Shown here one piece after another: positions 47,037 to 56,566 of a stretch of 64,000 nucleotides of DNA. The notes beneath the pieces were generated by a model. The model had not been told where the DNA came from. It ran no database searches and saw nothing but the letters and a program-made list of their open reading frames with translations. The stretch is taken from positions 558,001-622,000 of the forward strand of contig NZ_CP104275.1 in assembly GCF_025244925.1 (NCBI RefSeq). The letters are read 5' to 3'. This DNA comes from Arthrobacter zhaoxinii (lineage in GTDB: Bacteria; Actinomycetota; Actinomycetes; Actinomycetales; Micrococcaceae). A program made the translations under genes and the position numbers. Position 1 is the first letter of the stretch, and the number at the start of each line of letters is the position of its first letter.

Positions 47037-48317
47037 ATGTTCCGTTCCCTTCGCATCTTCAACTACCGCATCTGGTTTATCGGTGCCCTGGTTTCGAACA
47101 TCGGTACCTGGATGCAGCGTACGGCCCAGGACTGGCTGGTCTATGACATCCTGACCGACCAGGACGCGGCAGCCATGGGAATTGTCATGGCGCTGCAGTT
47201 GGGGCCGCAGCTGCTCCTGGCCCCGTGGTCGGGCCTGATTACCGATACCTATAACCGGCGCAAGGTCCTCCTGCTGACCCAGGTCAGCATGGGCGCGCTT
47301 GGCCTCGCACTGGGTTTGCTGGTGCTCTCCGGGCACGCTGAGCTGTGGCACGTCTACGCCTTCGCGCTGGCACTCGGGGTTGTGTCCGCCGTGGACGGCC
47401 CGGCACGCCAGGCCTTCGTCTCGGAAGTAGTCTCCGAACGGGACCTGCCCAACGCCGTCGCCCTTAACAGCGCCTCCTTCAACGGCGCACGCATGGTCGG
47501 CCCCGCCGTCGCCGGCCTCCTCACCGTAGCCGTCGGACCGGGCCTGGTGTTTGTGCTCAACGCCGTGACGTTCGGCGCCATGGTGATCGCCCTGCTGAAA
47601 ATGCGTGCCGGGGAATTGCGCGTGCTGCCCAAGGCACCTCCGGGGAAGGGGCGCATCCGGGCCGGGCTTGCCTATGTGCGCCACCGGCCGGACCTGATGA
47701 TGGTGATGCTCGCGATCTTCATTGTGGGCACATTCGGCATGAACTTTGCCATTTATATAGCGGCCATGGCGCGTACCGAGTTTGGCCGGGATGCCGGAAT
47801 CTTCGGCGTCCTCAACTCGGTGATGGCGATCGGATCCGTGGCCGGCGCGCTGCTCTCCGCCCGCCGGGACCGGCCGCGCCTGCGGTTTGTCTTCGGAGCC
47901 GCCGGAGCCTTCGGCCTGTCCTGCATCCTGTCCGCCGCGGCACCCACCCTGATTCTGTTCGCCCTGTCGCTGATCCCGGTCGGCCTGTTTGCCCTGACCC
48001 TGATGACCAGCGCCAATGCGTATGTGCAGACCACCACCGCGCAGATCATGCGCGGGCGGGTGATGGCACTGTATTTCGCCATCTTCATGGGTGGAACACC
48101 CCTGGGTGCGCCGGTGGTGGGCTGGGTCTCGAACTCCTTCGGCCCCCGCTGGAGCCTCGGGGTTGCGGCTGCGTCGGGTCTGCTGGCGGCCGCCATCGGT
48201 TTCGTCTGGGCCTGGCGGACGTACGGCATGCGTTTCCACTACGACCGCAGCCTGCCGCGCCGGCTCAGCATGACCACGGACATCCCGGAAAAGCAGCAGG
48301 ACCCGGACAGCGCCTAG
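47037..48317 (+). CDS. MFS transporter, MFS_3 family
   Basis: 426 residues, about 11-12 membrane spans, starting MFRSLRIFNYRIWFIGALVS, with the cytoplasmic loop DTYNRRKVLLLTQVSMG. Related in layout to the MFS protein at 28238 but without its soluble tail. Drug or metabolite export is likely; substrate unknown. It ends in a hairpin shared with the convergent serC. Confidence 0.85.
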   Translation: MFRSLRIFNYRIWFIGALVSNIGTWMQRTAQDWLVYDILTDQDAAAMGIVMALQLGPQLLLAPWSGLITDTYNRRKVLLLTQVSMGALGLALGLLVLSGHAELWHVYAFALALGVVSAVDGPARQAFVSEVVSERDLPNAVALNSASFNGARMVGPAVAGLLTVAVGPGLVFVLNAVTFGAMVIALLKMRAGELRVLPKAPPGKGRIRAGLAYVRHRPDLMMVMLAIFIVGTFGMNFAIYIAAMARTEFGRDAGIFGVLNSVMAIGSVAGALLSARRDRPRLRFVFGAAGAFGLSCILSAAAPTLILFALSLIPVGLFALTLMTSANAYVQTTTAQIMRGRVMALYFAIFMGGTPLGAPVVGWVSNSFGPRWSLGVAAASGLLAAAIGFVWAWRTYGMRFHYDRSLPRRLSMTTDIPEKQQDPDSA

Positions 48318-48334
48318 CGTTCGGGTCCTGCTGC
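48293..48334. terminator. Hairpin between the convergent MFS gene and serC
   Basis: 13-bp stem, GCAGCAGGACCCG (48293-48305) with its complement at 48322-48334, overlapping the MFS stop codon. No T-run. Confidence 0.65.
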
Positions 48335-48347
48335 GGGGAGGTGCGGA

Positions 48348-49595
<1,248 letters not shown>

Positions 49596-49689
49596 TTATC
49601 GGGCGGTCCGGCCAATAGGCTAACGTGTTGGCGTATCCCCGGTCAGCGGTGCGCTGTCCTTCTTTCTCCCTAACTAGGAGCGGCCCGTC

Positions 49690-50388
49690 ATGACGGATCT
49701 CATTGACACCACTGAGATGTATCTCAGGACCATCCTGGAACTGGAAGAAGAGAACATTGTTGCCCTCCGTGCGCGGATTGCCGAACGGCTGCGCCACTCC
49801 GGTCCCACTGTGTCCCAGACCATCGGGCGGATGGAACGCGACGGACTTGTGGTGGTCGCCGGCACCCGCCGGCTGGAACTGACGGAACTGGGCCGGCGCC
49901 GGGCCACCGAGGTGATGCGCAAGCACCGACTCGCCGAACGGCTCCTCTCGGATGTGATCGGACTCGACTGGGCCTATGTGCACGACGAAGCGTGCCGCTG
50001 GGAACACGTCATGAGCGAGCGGGTGGAACGGCGGCTGTATGAGCTGCTCGGCCACCCCACGGAATCTCCGTACGGCAATCCCATTCCCGGACTCGAAGGA
50101 ATCGGCGGTGTGGCCGCGGAGGTCTCTCCCGACGGCGTCGTCGATCTGGTGTCCACTGTCGCGGCCACCGGACCGGGGACGAAGCTAAGGCTGGTCCGGC
50201 TGGCCGAGCCCATCCAGGTTGAGCCCGAACTGCTGTCCCAGCTGGACGAAGCCGGGCTGCGGCCAGGCGCGCAGATCACCGCCGAAGTAGTGGGCGGCTA
50301 CATCTCCGTGCGCGTTCCGGGGATCGAAGGAGCCCTGGAATTGCCCGCTGAAGTGGCTTCTCATGTTTTTGTTTCCACAATCGGGTAA
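49690..50388 (+). CDS. DtxR/IdeR-family metal-dependent regulator
   Basis: 232 residues. Winged-helix N-terminal domain (TTEMYLRTILELEE, SGPTVSQTIGRMERDGLV), the metal- and dimer-binding domain with KHRLAERLL, DEACRWEHVMSERVE and a C-terminal SH3-like domain (GAQITAEVVGGYISVRVPG). The ligand residues (Met, Glu, His, Cys) for Fe(II) or Mn(II) are in place. A repressor of iron or manganese genes by homology; no matching box was found in this window. Confidence 0.88.
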   Translation: MTDLIDTTEMYLRTILELEEENIVALRARIAERLRHSGPTVSQTIGRMERDGLVVVAGTRRLELTELGRRRATEVMRKHRLAERLLSDVIGLDWAYVHDEACRWEHVMSERVERRLYELLGHPTESPYGNPIPGLEGIGGVAAEVSPDGVVDLVSTVAATGPGTKLRLVRLAEPIQVEPELLSQLDEAGLRPGAQITAEVVGGYISVRVPGIEGALELPAEVASHVFVSTIG

Positions 50389-50409
50389 CGGAATGGTTAC
50401 TTTTGTGAC
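50385..50409 (+). promoter_or_regulatory. GTnAC direct repeats upstream of the M23 riboswitch (MtrA-like)
   Basis: GTAAC (50385-50389), GTTAC (50396-50400, 11-bp period) and GTGAC (50405-50409). MtrA-type regulators of wall hydrolase genes in actinobacteria bind pairs of such sites. The first one overlaps the dtxR stop codon. Confidence 0.45.
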
Positions 50410-50474
50410 ATTTACCCTATAGTGAGTTCCGACGCTGAAACACCATCGTTATCCGGTCCGTCCGCCGAGCCCTG

Positions 50475-50669
50475 CCAGCGGACCGGAGCACTACACTCGT
50501 CCAGGCAGGGGCGGAGGACCCATTTCCGGCAGTACGACTGCCTTGGGGTGAAGCCTTCCGGAGGTCCGCGGCAATTGTCTGCATAGCTGCAGTTGATGCC
50601 CCGCATTTCCGGAGGCCGAGTTTCTCTACTCGAATCCGACAGCTAACTTCGCAGGCGATCCATGAGAGG
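50475..50669 (+). ncRNA. c-di-AMP (ydaO-type) riboswitch upstream of the M23 peptidase gene
   Basis: Core blocks in the expected order: GGCAGGGGCGGAGGACCC (50503 onward), CTTGGGGTGAAGCC, CCGAATCCGACAGCTAACTT-like GAATCCGACAGCTAACTTCG (50632 onward) and the end GATCCATGAGAGGG, in which GAGAGGG is also the ribosome site. Ends are approximate. Such switches turn off wall-hydrolase expression when c-di-AMP is high. Confidence 0.8.
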
Positions 50670-50676
50670 GAAACAC

Positions 50677-51444
50677 TTGTCGAAGCATGCTGCTTCGGGC
50701 CGGCGCCGCGCGCCCGCTCACACTGCGCCAATGCGCCCGCGAAACGCCTCAACATCAGGCCGCCGGCGTGCCGAAACCAAAACCGTATCTGTTGGCGGTG
50801 CCGCCCAGAAGGTGGCCATTACCGCTGCAACATCGGGACTGATCCTTACAGCTGCCATGCCGACGCATGCGGCAGCAGACAATCCTCCGGTCACGCTCGA
50901 GCCGGTAGCCGTTGACGCACCCGTCTCCGCTGACCCCAACGCCGCCATCGGATTCGAGCGGACCAGCGTGAGCAGCAAATATGACCCGGATGCCAAACTG
51001 GCGTCCATTTCGGTCGCTGCAGGGTCTCATGCGGTTCCCGCTGCTGCCAAAGGCACGCTCTCCACACCCCTGGACTCCGCGCTGGTGCAGACCTCCGGGT
51101 TCGGCCACCGGACCAGCCCCATCACCGGGGAGGCCGGCGAGATGCATAACGGCCAGGACTTCGCCGCCACCTGCGGGACCGCCGTCAATGCTGCGGCATC
51201 CGGCACCGTGGTCTTTGCCGGCTGGCACCCGTACGGGGGTGGAAACCGCGTAGTGGTAGATCACGGCAACGGGGTCCAGACAACGTACAACCACCTTTCC
51301 AACATTGCCGTCACTGTGGGCACCGAAATCGACCGGGGATTCCTGGTGGGAGCAAGCGGCACCACCGGATCTTCAACCGGCTGCCATCTGCATTTCGAGG
51401 TCATGGTTAACGGTGAAGTTGTCGACCCGTTGAATTGGTTGTAA
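50677..51444 (+). CDS. Secreted M23-family (LytM-like) metallopeptidase-domain protein
   Basis: 255 residues from TTG 50677, chosen because GAGAGGG (the riboswitch tail) lies 6 nt upstream; an ATG at 50662 is inside the riboswitch. An Arg-rich N-terminus precedes a hydrophobic span AAQKVAITAATSGLILTAAM and a likely signal-peptidase site after THAA. The M23 domain occupies about residues 130-250 with zinc ligands in MHNGQDFAATCG and CHLHFEVMV. It cleaves peptidoglycan peptides or helps wall remodelling. Expression is tied to c-di-AMP through the riboswitch upstream. Confidence 0.9.
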   Translation: MSKHAASGRRRAPAHTAPMRPRNASTSGRRRAETKTVSVGGAAQKVAITAATSGLILTAAMPTHAAADNPPVTLEPVAVDAPVSADPNAAIGFERTSVSSKYDPDAKLASISVAAGSHAVPAAAKGTLSTPLDSALVQTSGFGHRTSPITGEAGEMHNGQDFAATCGTAVNAAASGTVVFAGWHPYGGGNRVVVDHGNGVQTTYNHLSNIAVTVGTEIDRGFLVGASGTTGSSTGCHLHFEVMVNGEVVDPLNWL

Positions 51445-51486
51445 CCGCACCAAATGAATGCACCGTAACCGGTTGAATATCATTTC

Positions 51487-51502
51487 GTGACCGGAACGTG
51501 AC
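51487..51502 (+). promoter_or_regulatory. GTGAC direct repeat, 11-bp period, upstream of the second riboswitch
   Basis: CGTGACCGGAACGTGAC: two GTGAC units with the same 11-bp period as the pair at 50385. An adjacent GTAACCGGTT sits 26 bp earlier. Confidence 0.45.
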
Positions 51503-51559
51503 ATACCTCAAATGTTGCTGTACGCTCACACTCGTGCCTGATTCGCCAACGATGGGGCA

Positions 51560-51750
51560 CCTTCGAACAGATCGCCTAGCTCTGCCACTGTTTGAAGTCC
51601 GTTCGCAGAATCGCATGGCAGAGGCGGGGGAACCAATTTCGGGTTTCGAAAGAAACCCTTGGGGTTAAGTTGCAAAAGGCCATTAGGCCGGGCAACCGGG
51701 TGACTCCCATCCGAATCCGACAGCTCACCTCGTAGGCAATTGGGAGAGGC
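51560..51750 (+). ncRNA. c-di-AMP (ydaO-type) riboswitch upstream of the NlpC/P60-like pair
   Basis: Core blocks: GGCAGAGGCGGGGGAACCAA (51614 onward), CCTTGGGGTTAAGTTGC, GGGCAACCGGGTGACTCCC, GAATCCGACAGCTCACCTCG and the end TTGGGAGAGGC, again overlapping the ribosome site of the gene at 51757. It fills most of the 312-bp gap 51445-51756. Ends are approximate. Confidence 0.87.
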
Positions 51751-51756
51751 AAACCT

Positions 51757-52581
51757 GTGTCATCAATTACTCATGGCCGCCGTCGTGCTGCCACCGTACA
51801 GACCAACCCGATCGCTGCACTTTCCAAGGCAGTCAGCAGCAACGCCGGAACAGTAGGCCGACAGGCCGCCGTCGTAGTTGCAGCATCCGGCCTCGTGCTG
51901 GCTGCAGGACTTCCTGCACAGGCATCCGTCAGCACGGACCGCCAGGCACTCGCAGCAACCCCGCTGAACATCGTGACGGGCAGCGTTACCGCTCCCGCCA
52001 ACGCACCGTTCGAGCTTCCCCTGGTTGCCCCGAGCTCCACGTCCGGCGCTGAATACCGTGCACAGCTCGCCGCCGAAGCAGCCGCAGCCAAGGCAGCCGA
52101 AGAAGCGGCAGCCGCCCAGGCAGCTGCAGCGCAGGCCGCCGCAGCCCAGACCGCTGCAGCCCAGACCGCCGCCAGCAACGCTCCGGCAGCTTACGCACCG
52201 ACAGCACCGACAGCACTGGCAGCCACCTCCGGCTACGAAGCTAAGGCTGAAACGCCGGCAGTACAGGCCTCCAGCAACGTCGGAGCTGCCCTCGTCGCTT
52301 CCGCCTACGGCCAGATCGGCGTTGCGCAGGACTGCACCGCCATGGTCGAGAAGGCCCTGCGCTCCGTCGGCAAGTCCGTTGGTGACCTGGCCCCCGGCCA
52401 GTTCTTCCAGTACGGCTCCGTGGTTTCTTCCCCGGCACCCGGCGACCTCGTCATCACCGGCGGCCACGTTGCCATTTACGTCGGCAACGGCCAGGTCATC
52501 AGTGGTGGCTTGAACGGTATGAACACCGGCCTGCATTCCCTCTCCGATCTGCCGGGCGCCAGCTTCGTCCGCGTCAGCTAA
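51757..52581 (+). CDS. Secreted NlpC/P60-like cell-wall hydrolase (first paralogue)
   Basis: 274 residues from a GTG 7 nt after GAGAGGC. A twin-Arg-like start (THGRRRAAT), a hydrophobic span NAGTVGRQAAVVVAASGLVL, a likely cleavage after AQAS, an Ala/Gln-rich linker (about 100-140), and a C-terminal domain with C193 in QDCTAMV and H237 in GGHVAIYVGNG, the NlpC/P60 catalytic pair. It probably cuts peptidoglycan stem peptides. It is directly under the second riboswitch, and its downstream paralogue is 18 bp away. Confidence 0.87.
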   Translation: MSSITHGRRRAATVQTNPIAALSKAVSSNAGTVGRQAAVVVAASGLVLAAGLPAQASVSTDRQALAATPLNIVTGSVTAPANAPFELPLVAPSSTSGAEYRAQLAAEAAAAKAAEEAAAAQAAAAQAAAAQTAAAQTAASNAPAAYAPTAPTALAATSGYEAKAETPAVQASSNVGAALVASAYGQIGVAQDCTAMVEKALRSVGKSVGDLAPGQFFQYGSVVSSPAPGDLVITGGHVAIYVGNGQVISGGLNGMNTGLHSLSDLPGASFVRVS

Positions 52582-52599
52582 GCCCGGTCCCGAGACATC

Positions 52600-53400
52600 A
52601 TGACCTCAACGACTGAGCGCGCCCGCCACCGGGCGCCGGTGGCCCGCGCCACCACGCTGAACGCCCTTGCCGGCGCTGTCAGTGCCAACGCCGGAACGGT
52701 CGGCCGCCAGGCCGCCGTCATTGCGGCAGCCTCCGGGCTGGTACTGACCACCGGTGTTGCAGCCAATGCCTCCGGAGCTGACGCACCCCGCGACGTCCGG
52801 ACCAGCGCACTGGATCTTTCCTCCGTATCGACACTCCATGTCCCCGCAGACGTGGCCGTGTCGTTCGAGCGTGCCGGAATCGCCGGTTCCACGCCCGCAC
52901 CGGTGGTAGAGCCCGCAGCCCCGGTTGAAGCTCCGGTTGCCGACGCACCGGTGGCCGTTGCCCAGGAAGCGGCGGCCGCTGCTCCTGCCCAGGCCCGCGG
53001 CAACGCCGGCGCACCGGTTTCCACCTTCAACACTGAGGCTGTCGCCAAGCCCGCAGCGGCTGCCCCGTCCGGAGCAGCGTCCACCATTGCCGCTGCTGCG
53101 TATGCACAGCTTGGCGTCGGCCAGGACTGCACCATGCTGGTGACTAATGCCCTGGCCGCGGCCGGCATCAACCACCACGGCTGGCCTGCCAGCTACCTCT
53201 CCCTTGGACGGACGGTGAGCGCAGCTGAGGCTATGCCCGGCGACCTGATCTACTACGCCGACGGCGGCATGGGTATGGCCCACATCGCTGTTTACGTGGG
53301 CGGCGGACAGGCAGTGCACGGCGGCTTCAACGGTGGCTCCACCGTTGTGGCTCCGGCTGAACTCGGTTCCGGCGGCGTCTACATCCGTGTAGGCGGCTAA
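52600..53400 (+). CDS. Secreted NlpC/P60-like cell-wall hydrolase (second paralogue)
   Basis: 266 residues, same layout as the preceding gene and with the identical NAGTVGRQAAV core in the signal region. The linker is Pro/Ala/Val-rich (about 95-160), and the domain has C177 (GQDCTMLV) and H228 (MAHIAVYVGGG). The two proteins are paralogues with different linkers. It shares the transcript and riboswitch of its neighbour and is followed by a strong terminator. The target bond is inferred from the family. Confidence 0.87.
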   Translation: MTSTTERARHRAPVARATTLNALAGAVSANAGTVGRQAAVIAAASGLVLTTGVAANASGADAPRDVRTSALDLSSVSTLHVPADVAVSFERAGIAGSTPAPVVEPAAPVEAPVADAPVAVAQEAAAAAPAQARGNAGAPVSTFNTEAVAKPAAAAPSGAASTIAAAAYAQLGVGQDCTMLVTNALAAAGINHHGWPASYLSLGRTVSAAEAMPGDLIYYADGGMGMAHIAVYVGGGQAVHGGFNGGSTVVAPAELGSGGVYIRVGG

Positions 53401-53422
53401 GCAGCCCCGGCAAGTCAGCATC

Positions 53423-53456
53423 GCAAGGCCCCTCCTTCGGGAGGGGCCTTGCTGCG
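53423..53456 (+). terminator. Intrinsic terminator after the NlpC/P60-like pair
   Basis: 13-bp stem, GCAAGGCCCCTCC (53423-53435) with its complement at 53440-53452, loop TTCG, followed by TGCGTT. Confidence 0.88.
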
Positions 53457-53461
53457 TTAAG

Positions 53462-53497
53462 CCCGGGTCGCCGCGTTAGGCCCGGGTCGCCGCGGAG
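53462..53497. repeat. Short tandem duplication GCCCGGGTCGCCGCG
   Basis: GCCCGGGTCGCCGCG occurs twice in direct repeat, spaced by TTAG, just after the terminator. No gene covers it. Confidence 0.7.
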
Positions 53498-53661
53498 AGG
53501 CCCAGGCGGGTACGGCGGTTCCGGTTCCGGTCCCGCAGCACCGGCATAAATGGCCAAGATCGCGATCCCGTTCTACTCTTGCATAGACAATCGAAGTGCC
53601 GTTTGCGGCAAAGGTGTCTTGTACTCACCGGTTCGTGGGCGGCAGACGAAGAGGTATGTGC

Positions 53662-54162
53662 ATGCGCACTCTCGTTCTGAACGCTGGATATGAACCGCTG
53701 GCCGTGATCACCTTCCGCCGCGCTTTGGTGCTGGTTCTGAACGGAAAGGCGAGCGTGGTGGCGGAGAGCGGCGAGCCGGTGGTCGGGCCCAATGAAATCC
53801 TTCCCCGACCGTCGGTCATCCTCCTTCACCGGTATGTCAAGATTCCCTATCGCGAGGGCACCGTTGCCACTCGCCGCGGCGTGCTGCGCCGGGATAACCA
53901 TGAATGCGCCTACTGCGGCAAGGCCGCCGCTACCGTGGACCATGTGGTCCCGCGGTCCCGCGGCGGTGACGACAACTGGGAAAACCTGGTCGCCTGCTGC
54001 CTGCGCTGCAACAACACCAAGGGGGACCGGACGCTGGCCCAGCTCGGCTGGGAGCTGCGGATTTCCCCGAGAGCGCCCCGCGGAGCGCGTTGGCAGATCC
54101 GCGAACTCGAACGCCCGTCCCCGCAATGGGATCCATTTCTGCAGAATGACACCGCTGCCTGA
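53662..54162 (+). CDS. HNH endonuclease-family protein
   Basis: 166 residues from ATG 53662 (AGAGG 7 nt upstream). It starts MRTLVLNAGYEPLAVITF, a common lead of small HNH proteins in actinobacteria and cyanobacteria. The HNH core is ECAYCGKAAATVDHVVPRSR, then NLVACCLRCNNTKGDRTL. Probably a DNA nuclease, role unknown. The stop shares one base with the mobA ATG. Confidence 0.88.
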   Translation: MRTLVLNAGYEPLAVITFRRALVLVLNGKASVVAESGEPVVGPNEILPRPSVILLHRYVKIPYREGTVATRRGVLRRDNHECAYCGKAAATVDHVVPRSRGGDDNWENLVACCLRCNNTKGDRTLAQLGWELRISPRAPRGARWQIRELERPSPQWDPFLQNDTAA

Positions 54163-54860
54163 TGTCCGCTACGCCCCGCTATGACGCCATCATCCTCGCC
54201 GGAGGCCGGTCCACGCGCCTTGGCGGCACACCCAAGGCACTGCTCTTGGCTGACGGCCGAACCCTGCTGGAAACCACCCTTGCCGCCATCCCGGACGCCC
54301 GGCACATCGCCGTAGCAGGGCCCCCGGAACTGGCAGCCCGGCTGGAGGCTGCGCCGACCGAAGGAACCCGGCGGACGCCGGTACTGGTCCGTGAAGAGCC
54401 GGCCTACGCCGGTCCGGCCGCCGCGGTCGGGGCGGCCGTCACCGCCCTGGCCGCCCTGGAGAGGGACACGGGCACTCCACGCGGCAGCAGCGCGGGCGAC
54501 GGCGGCGCCGGGAGTCCGGCCGATAGCTGCCCCTGGACATTGGTCCTGGCCTGCGACATGCCGCAGATCGCCGCTGCCGTTCAGGTGCTGCTGGCAGCGT
54601 CCGCCTCGGCTCCGGATGAGAGCCTGCTGGCAGTGGACTCCACCGGAAACCGCCAGCCGCTGGCGGCGCTCTACCGCACACCAGACCTTCGTGCCGCCGT
54701 CGCTTCCGTGGCCTCGGAAGGATTGGCGAACAAGCCCATGAAGGCGTTGCTTGCTAGGGTGCAATGGAGGGGTGTTGATGTTCCCCCGGGAAGTACAGCC
54801 GATGTTGACACCTGGACCGATGCACAATCGCTGGGTGTGAGCGCCGGGGACGTGCCGTAG
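54162..54860 (+). CDS. mobA: Molybdenum cofactor guanylyltransferase (MobA)
   Basis: 232 residues. The NTP-binding motif is LAGGRSTRLGGTPKALL, the second motif LVLACDMPQIA. MobA adds GMP to molybdopterin. It lacks other conserved domains, with a variable loop in the middle (about 105-125). It starts a Moco run, with DUF6457, moeA and fdhD in the same direction, and is translationally coupled to the HNH gene. Confidence 0.9.
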   Translation: MSATPRYDAIILAGGRSTRLGGTPKALLLADGRTLLETTLAAIPDARHIAVAGPPELAARLEAAPTEGTRRTPVLVREEPAYAGPAAAVGAAVTALAALERDTGTPRGSSAGDGGAGSPADSCPWTLVLACDMPQIAAAVQVLLAASASAPDESLLAVDSTGNRQPLAALYRTPDLRAAVASVASEGLANKPMKALLARVQWRGVDVPPGSTADVDTWTDAQSLGVSAGDVP

Positions 54861-54896
54861 GACCGGGCAGTCCCCAAGCGATACGAAGGAGCACGA

Positions 54897-55181
54897 ATGG
54901 CAAGCCAGAAGGAACAACTCGAGGCATGGAGCAGCAGGCTGCTGCAGGCATTGGAGCTCGAGGGCACGCCGGTGGATGTCTCCGCTGTCCTCGACCTGGC
55001 TGCGGTTGCAGCACACAGCGTGGTGCGGCCGGCGGCACCGCTGACCACTTTCATTGTCGGGTACGCCGCAGGACTTGCAGCCGGCACCGGACAGGCCGAC
55101 GACGCCGTGGCGATGCGCGCGGCCATGGCAGTAGCGGCCGATCAGTGCCGTGACGCCGCGGCGGAAGGAGACGCCCAGTGA
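54897..55181 (+). CDS. DUF6457-domain protein in the Moco operon
   Basis: 94 residues with a helical, Ala-rich build: LEAWSSRLLQALELEGTPVD, then FIVGYAAGLAAGTG. This small family is found beside mobA and moeA in actinobacteria and probably assists cofactor synthesis; no activity is known. The stop overlaps the moeA start by four bases (55178-55181). Confidence 0.82.
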   Translation: MASQKEQLEAWSSRLLQALELEGTPVDVSAVLDLAAVAAHSVVRPAAPLTTFIVGYAAGLAAGTGQADDAVAMRAAMAVAADQCRDAAAEGDAQ

Positions 55182-56473
55182 GCGACCCCGCCGCACCCGT
55201 CATCCTTCCAGCCCAGCCCAACGCATCCTGGGTCCAGGCCCGGCACGCTGCCTATGCGGCTGCCCGCCCGCTGCCCTACGAAACCGTGCCGCTTGACGAG
55301 GCCCTCGGCCGGATCCTGGCCCTCGACACCGCGGCCCTGCAGCCCGTTCCGCATTACGCCTCTGCAGCTATGGACGGGTGGGCAATCGCCGGACCGCCGC
55401 CATGGACGGTAATTACCCACGAGGAACCCCAGGTGGAACGCTGGCAGGTCCACCGTGAATCCGGGCGCCGTGCCCTGCAGCCGGGCGAGGCCGTGGAAAT
55501 CCTCACCGGCGGACTGATCCCCGAAGGTGCGGACGCCGTCCTGCGCTCGGAAAGCGGTACGGTCTCTGCCACCACGCCGCCGCAGCTAACCCTCGGCGAC
55601 CGTGCACGGGAGTCGGAACCGCGGCCCGGCGAGCATATCCGGCCGGCCGGAGAAGAGGCCTCGGCAGGGGAGACCGCCATTCCCGCGGGAAAGCTGCTCA
55701 ACCCCGCCCACATTGCCCTGGCTGCCGTGTGCGGGCATGACACCCTTCCGGTGCTGCGCTCCCCGCGCGTCTCGCTGCTGCTGACCGGTGACGAGGTCAT
55801 CGAAGCAGGCCTGCCCGAGCCCGGCCAGGTCCGCGACACCTTCGGTCCCCAGCTGCCCCAGCTGATCACGATGCTGGGCGGGCGGATCGACGTCGTGCGT
55901 CGCCTGCCGGACCGGCTGGAGGAAGTGGTGGCAGCGCTGAGCAGCGAAGCGACCGACGAACACTCCATTGCCATGTCTTCCGGTGACGTCCTCGTTACGA
56001 CCGGCGGTACCGGGCGGTCCGACGCCGACCACCTGCGCCGTGCCCTGGAGGACGTCGGCGCGGAACTTCTCATCGACGGCATTGCCATGCGTCCGGGCCA
56101 TCCCACGATGCTCGCCCGCTTGCAGGACGGCCGCCTGCTGGTGGCGCTGCCCGGCAATCCGCTTGCTGCCATGATGGCGGTCTTCACCATCGTCCAGCCG
56201 CTGCTGGACGGACTCCGGGGTGCCCCGATCTCCCGTGAACGCCACGTCCTGGCCGGTGTGGACCTGGAACCGCTGCCCGGAAGGACCCGCCTGGTTCCCT
56301 GCAGCATCCAGGAGGACCGTGCCATGCCTTCGCCGTATTTCCGGTCCGGGATGCTCCGCGGACTGGCCGAAGCAGACGCCGTGATGGTGGTGCCGCCGGA
56401 GGGCTGCATCAGGGACCAGGCCGTGATGGCGCTGCCCCTGCCGTGGCAGGTTAACCGCGCGCCCGCCGGGTAA
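55178..56473 (+). CDS. moeA: Molybdopterin molybdotransferase (MoeA)
   Basis: 431 residues, full length. Standard MoeA blocks: HYASAAMDGWAIAG, VEILTGGLIPEGADAVLRSE, SLLLTGDEVIEAG, TTGGTGRSDADHL, and ALPGNPLAAMMAVF. It inserts molybdenum into molybdopterin-AMP. Between mobA and fdhD in a Moco operon. Confidence 0.93.
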   Translation: MSDPAAPVILPAQPNASWVQARHAAYAAARPLPYETVPLDEALGRILALDTAALQPVPHYASAAMDGWAIAGPPPWTVITHEEPQVERWQVHRESGRRALQPGEAVEILTGGLIPEGADAVLRSESGTVSATTPPQLTLGDRARESEPRPGEHIRPAGEEASAGETAIPAGKLLNPAHIALAAVCGHDTLPVLRSPRVSLLLTGDEVIEAGLPEPGQVRDTFGPQLPQLITMLGGRIDVVRRLPDRLEEVVAALSSEATDEHSIAMSSGDVLVTTGGTGRSDADHLRRALEDVGAELLIDGIAMRPGHPTMLARLQDGRLLVALPGNPLAAMMAVFTIVQPLLDGLRGAPISRERHVLAGVDLEPLPGRTRLVPCSIQEDRAMPSPYFRSGMLRGLAEADAVMVVPPEGCIRDQAVMALPLPWQVNRAPAG

Positions 56474-56508
56474 ACCCGGAACCCCGGTAACCCCGAATAA
56501 CGCACTAC

Positions 56509-56532
56509 CCGGGGCGGCGTCAGCCGCCCCGG
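56509..56532 (+). other. Hairpin between moeA and fdhD
   Basis: 10-bp stem, CCGGGGCGGC (56509-56518) with its complement at 56523-56532, loop GTCA, no T-run. It may mark an RNA processing or attenuation site between the two genes rather than a full terminator. Confidence 0.5.
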
Positions 56533-56566
56533 AATCGAACCAAAGCACCAAAGACAGGGAGACACC

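Noticed and set aside
47010..48239. 409-residue minus-strand frame opposite the second MFS gene
   Set aside because: Same pattern: a shadow of a good membrane-protein gene, hydrophilic and repetitive.
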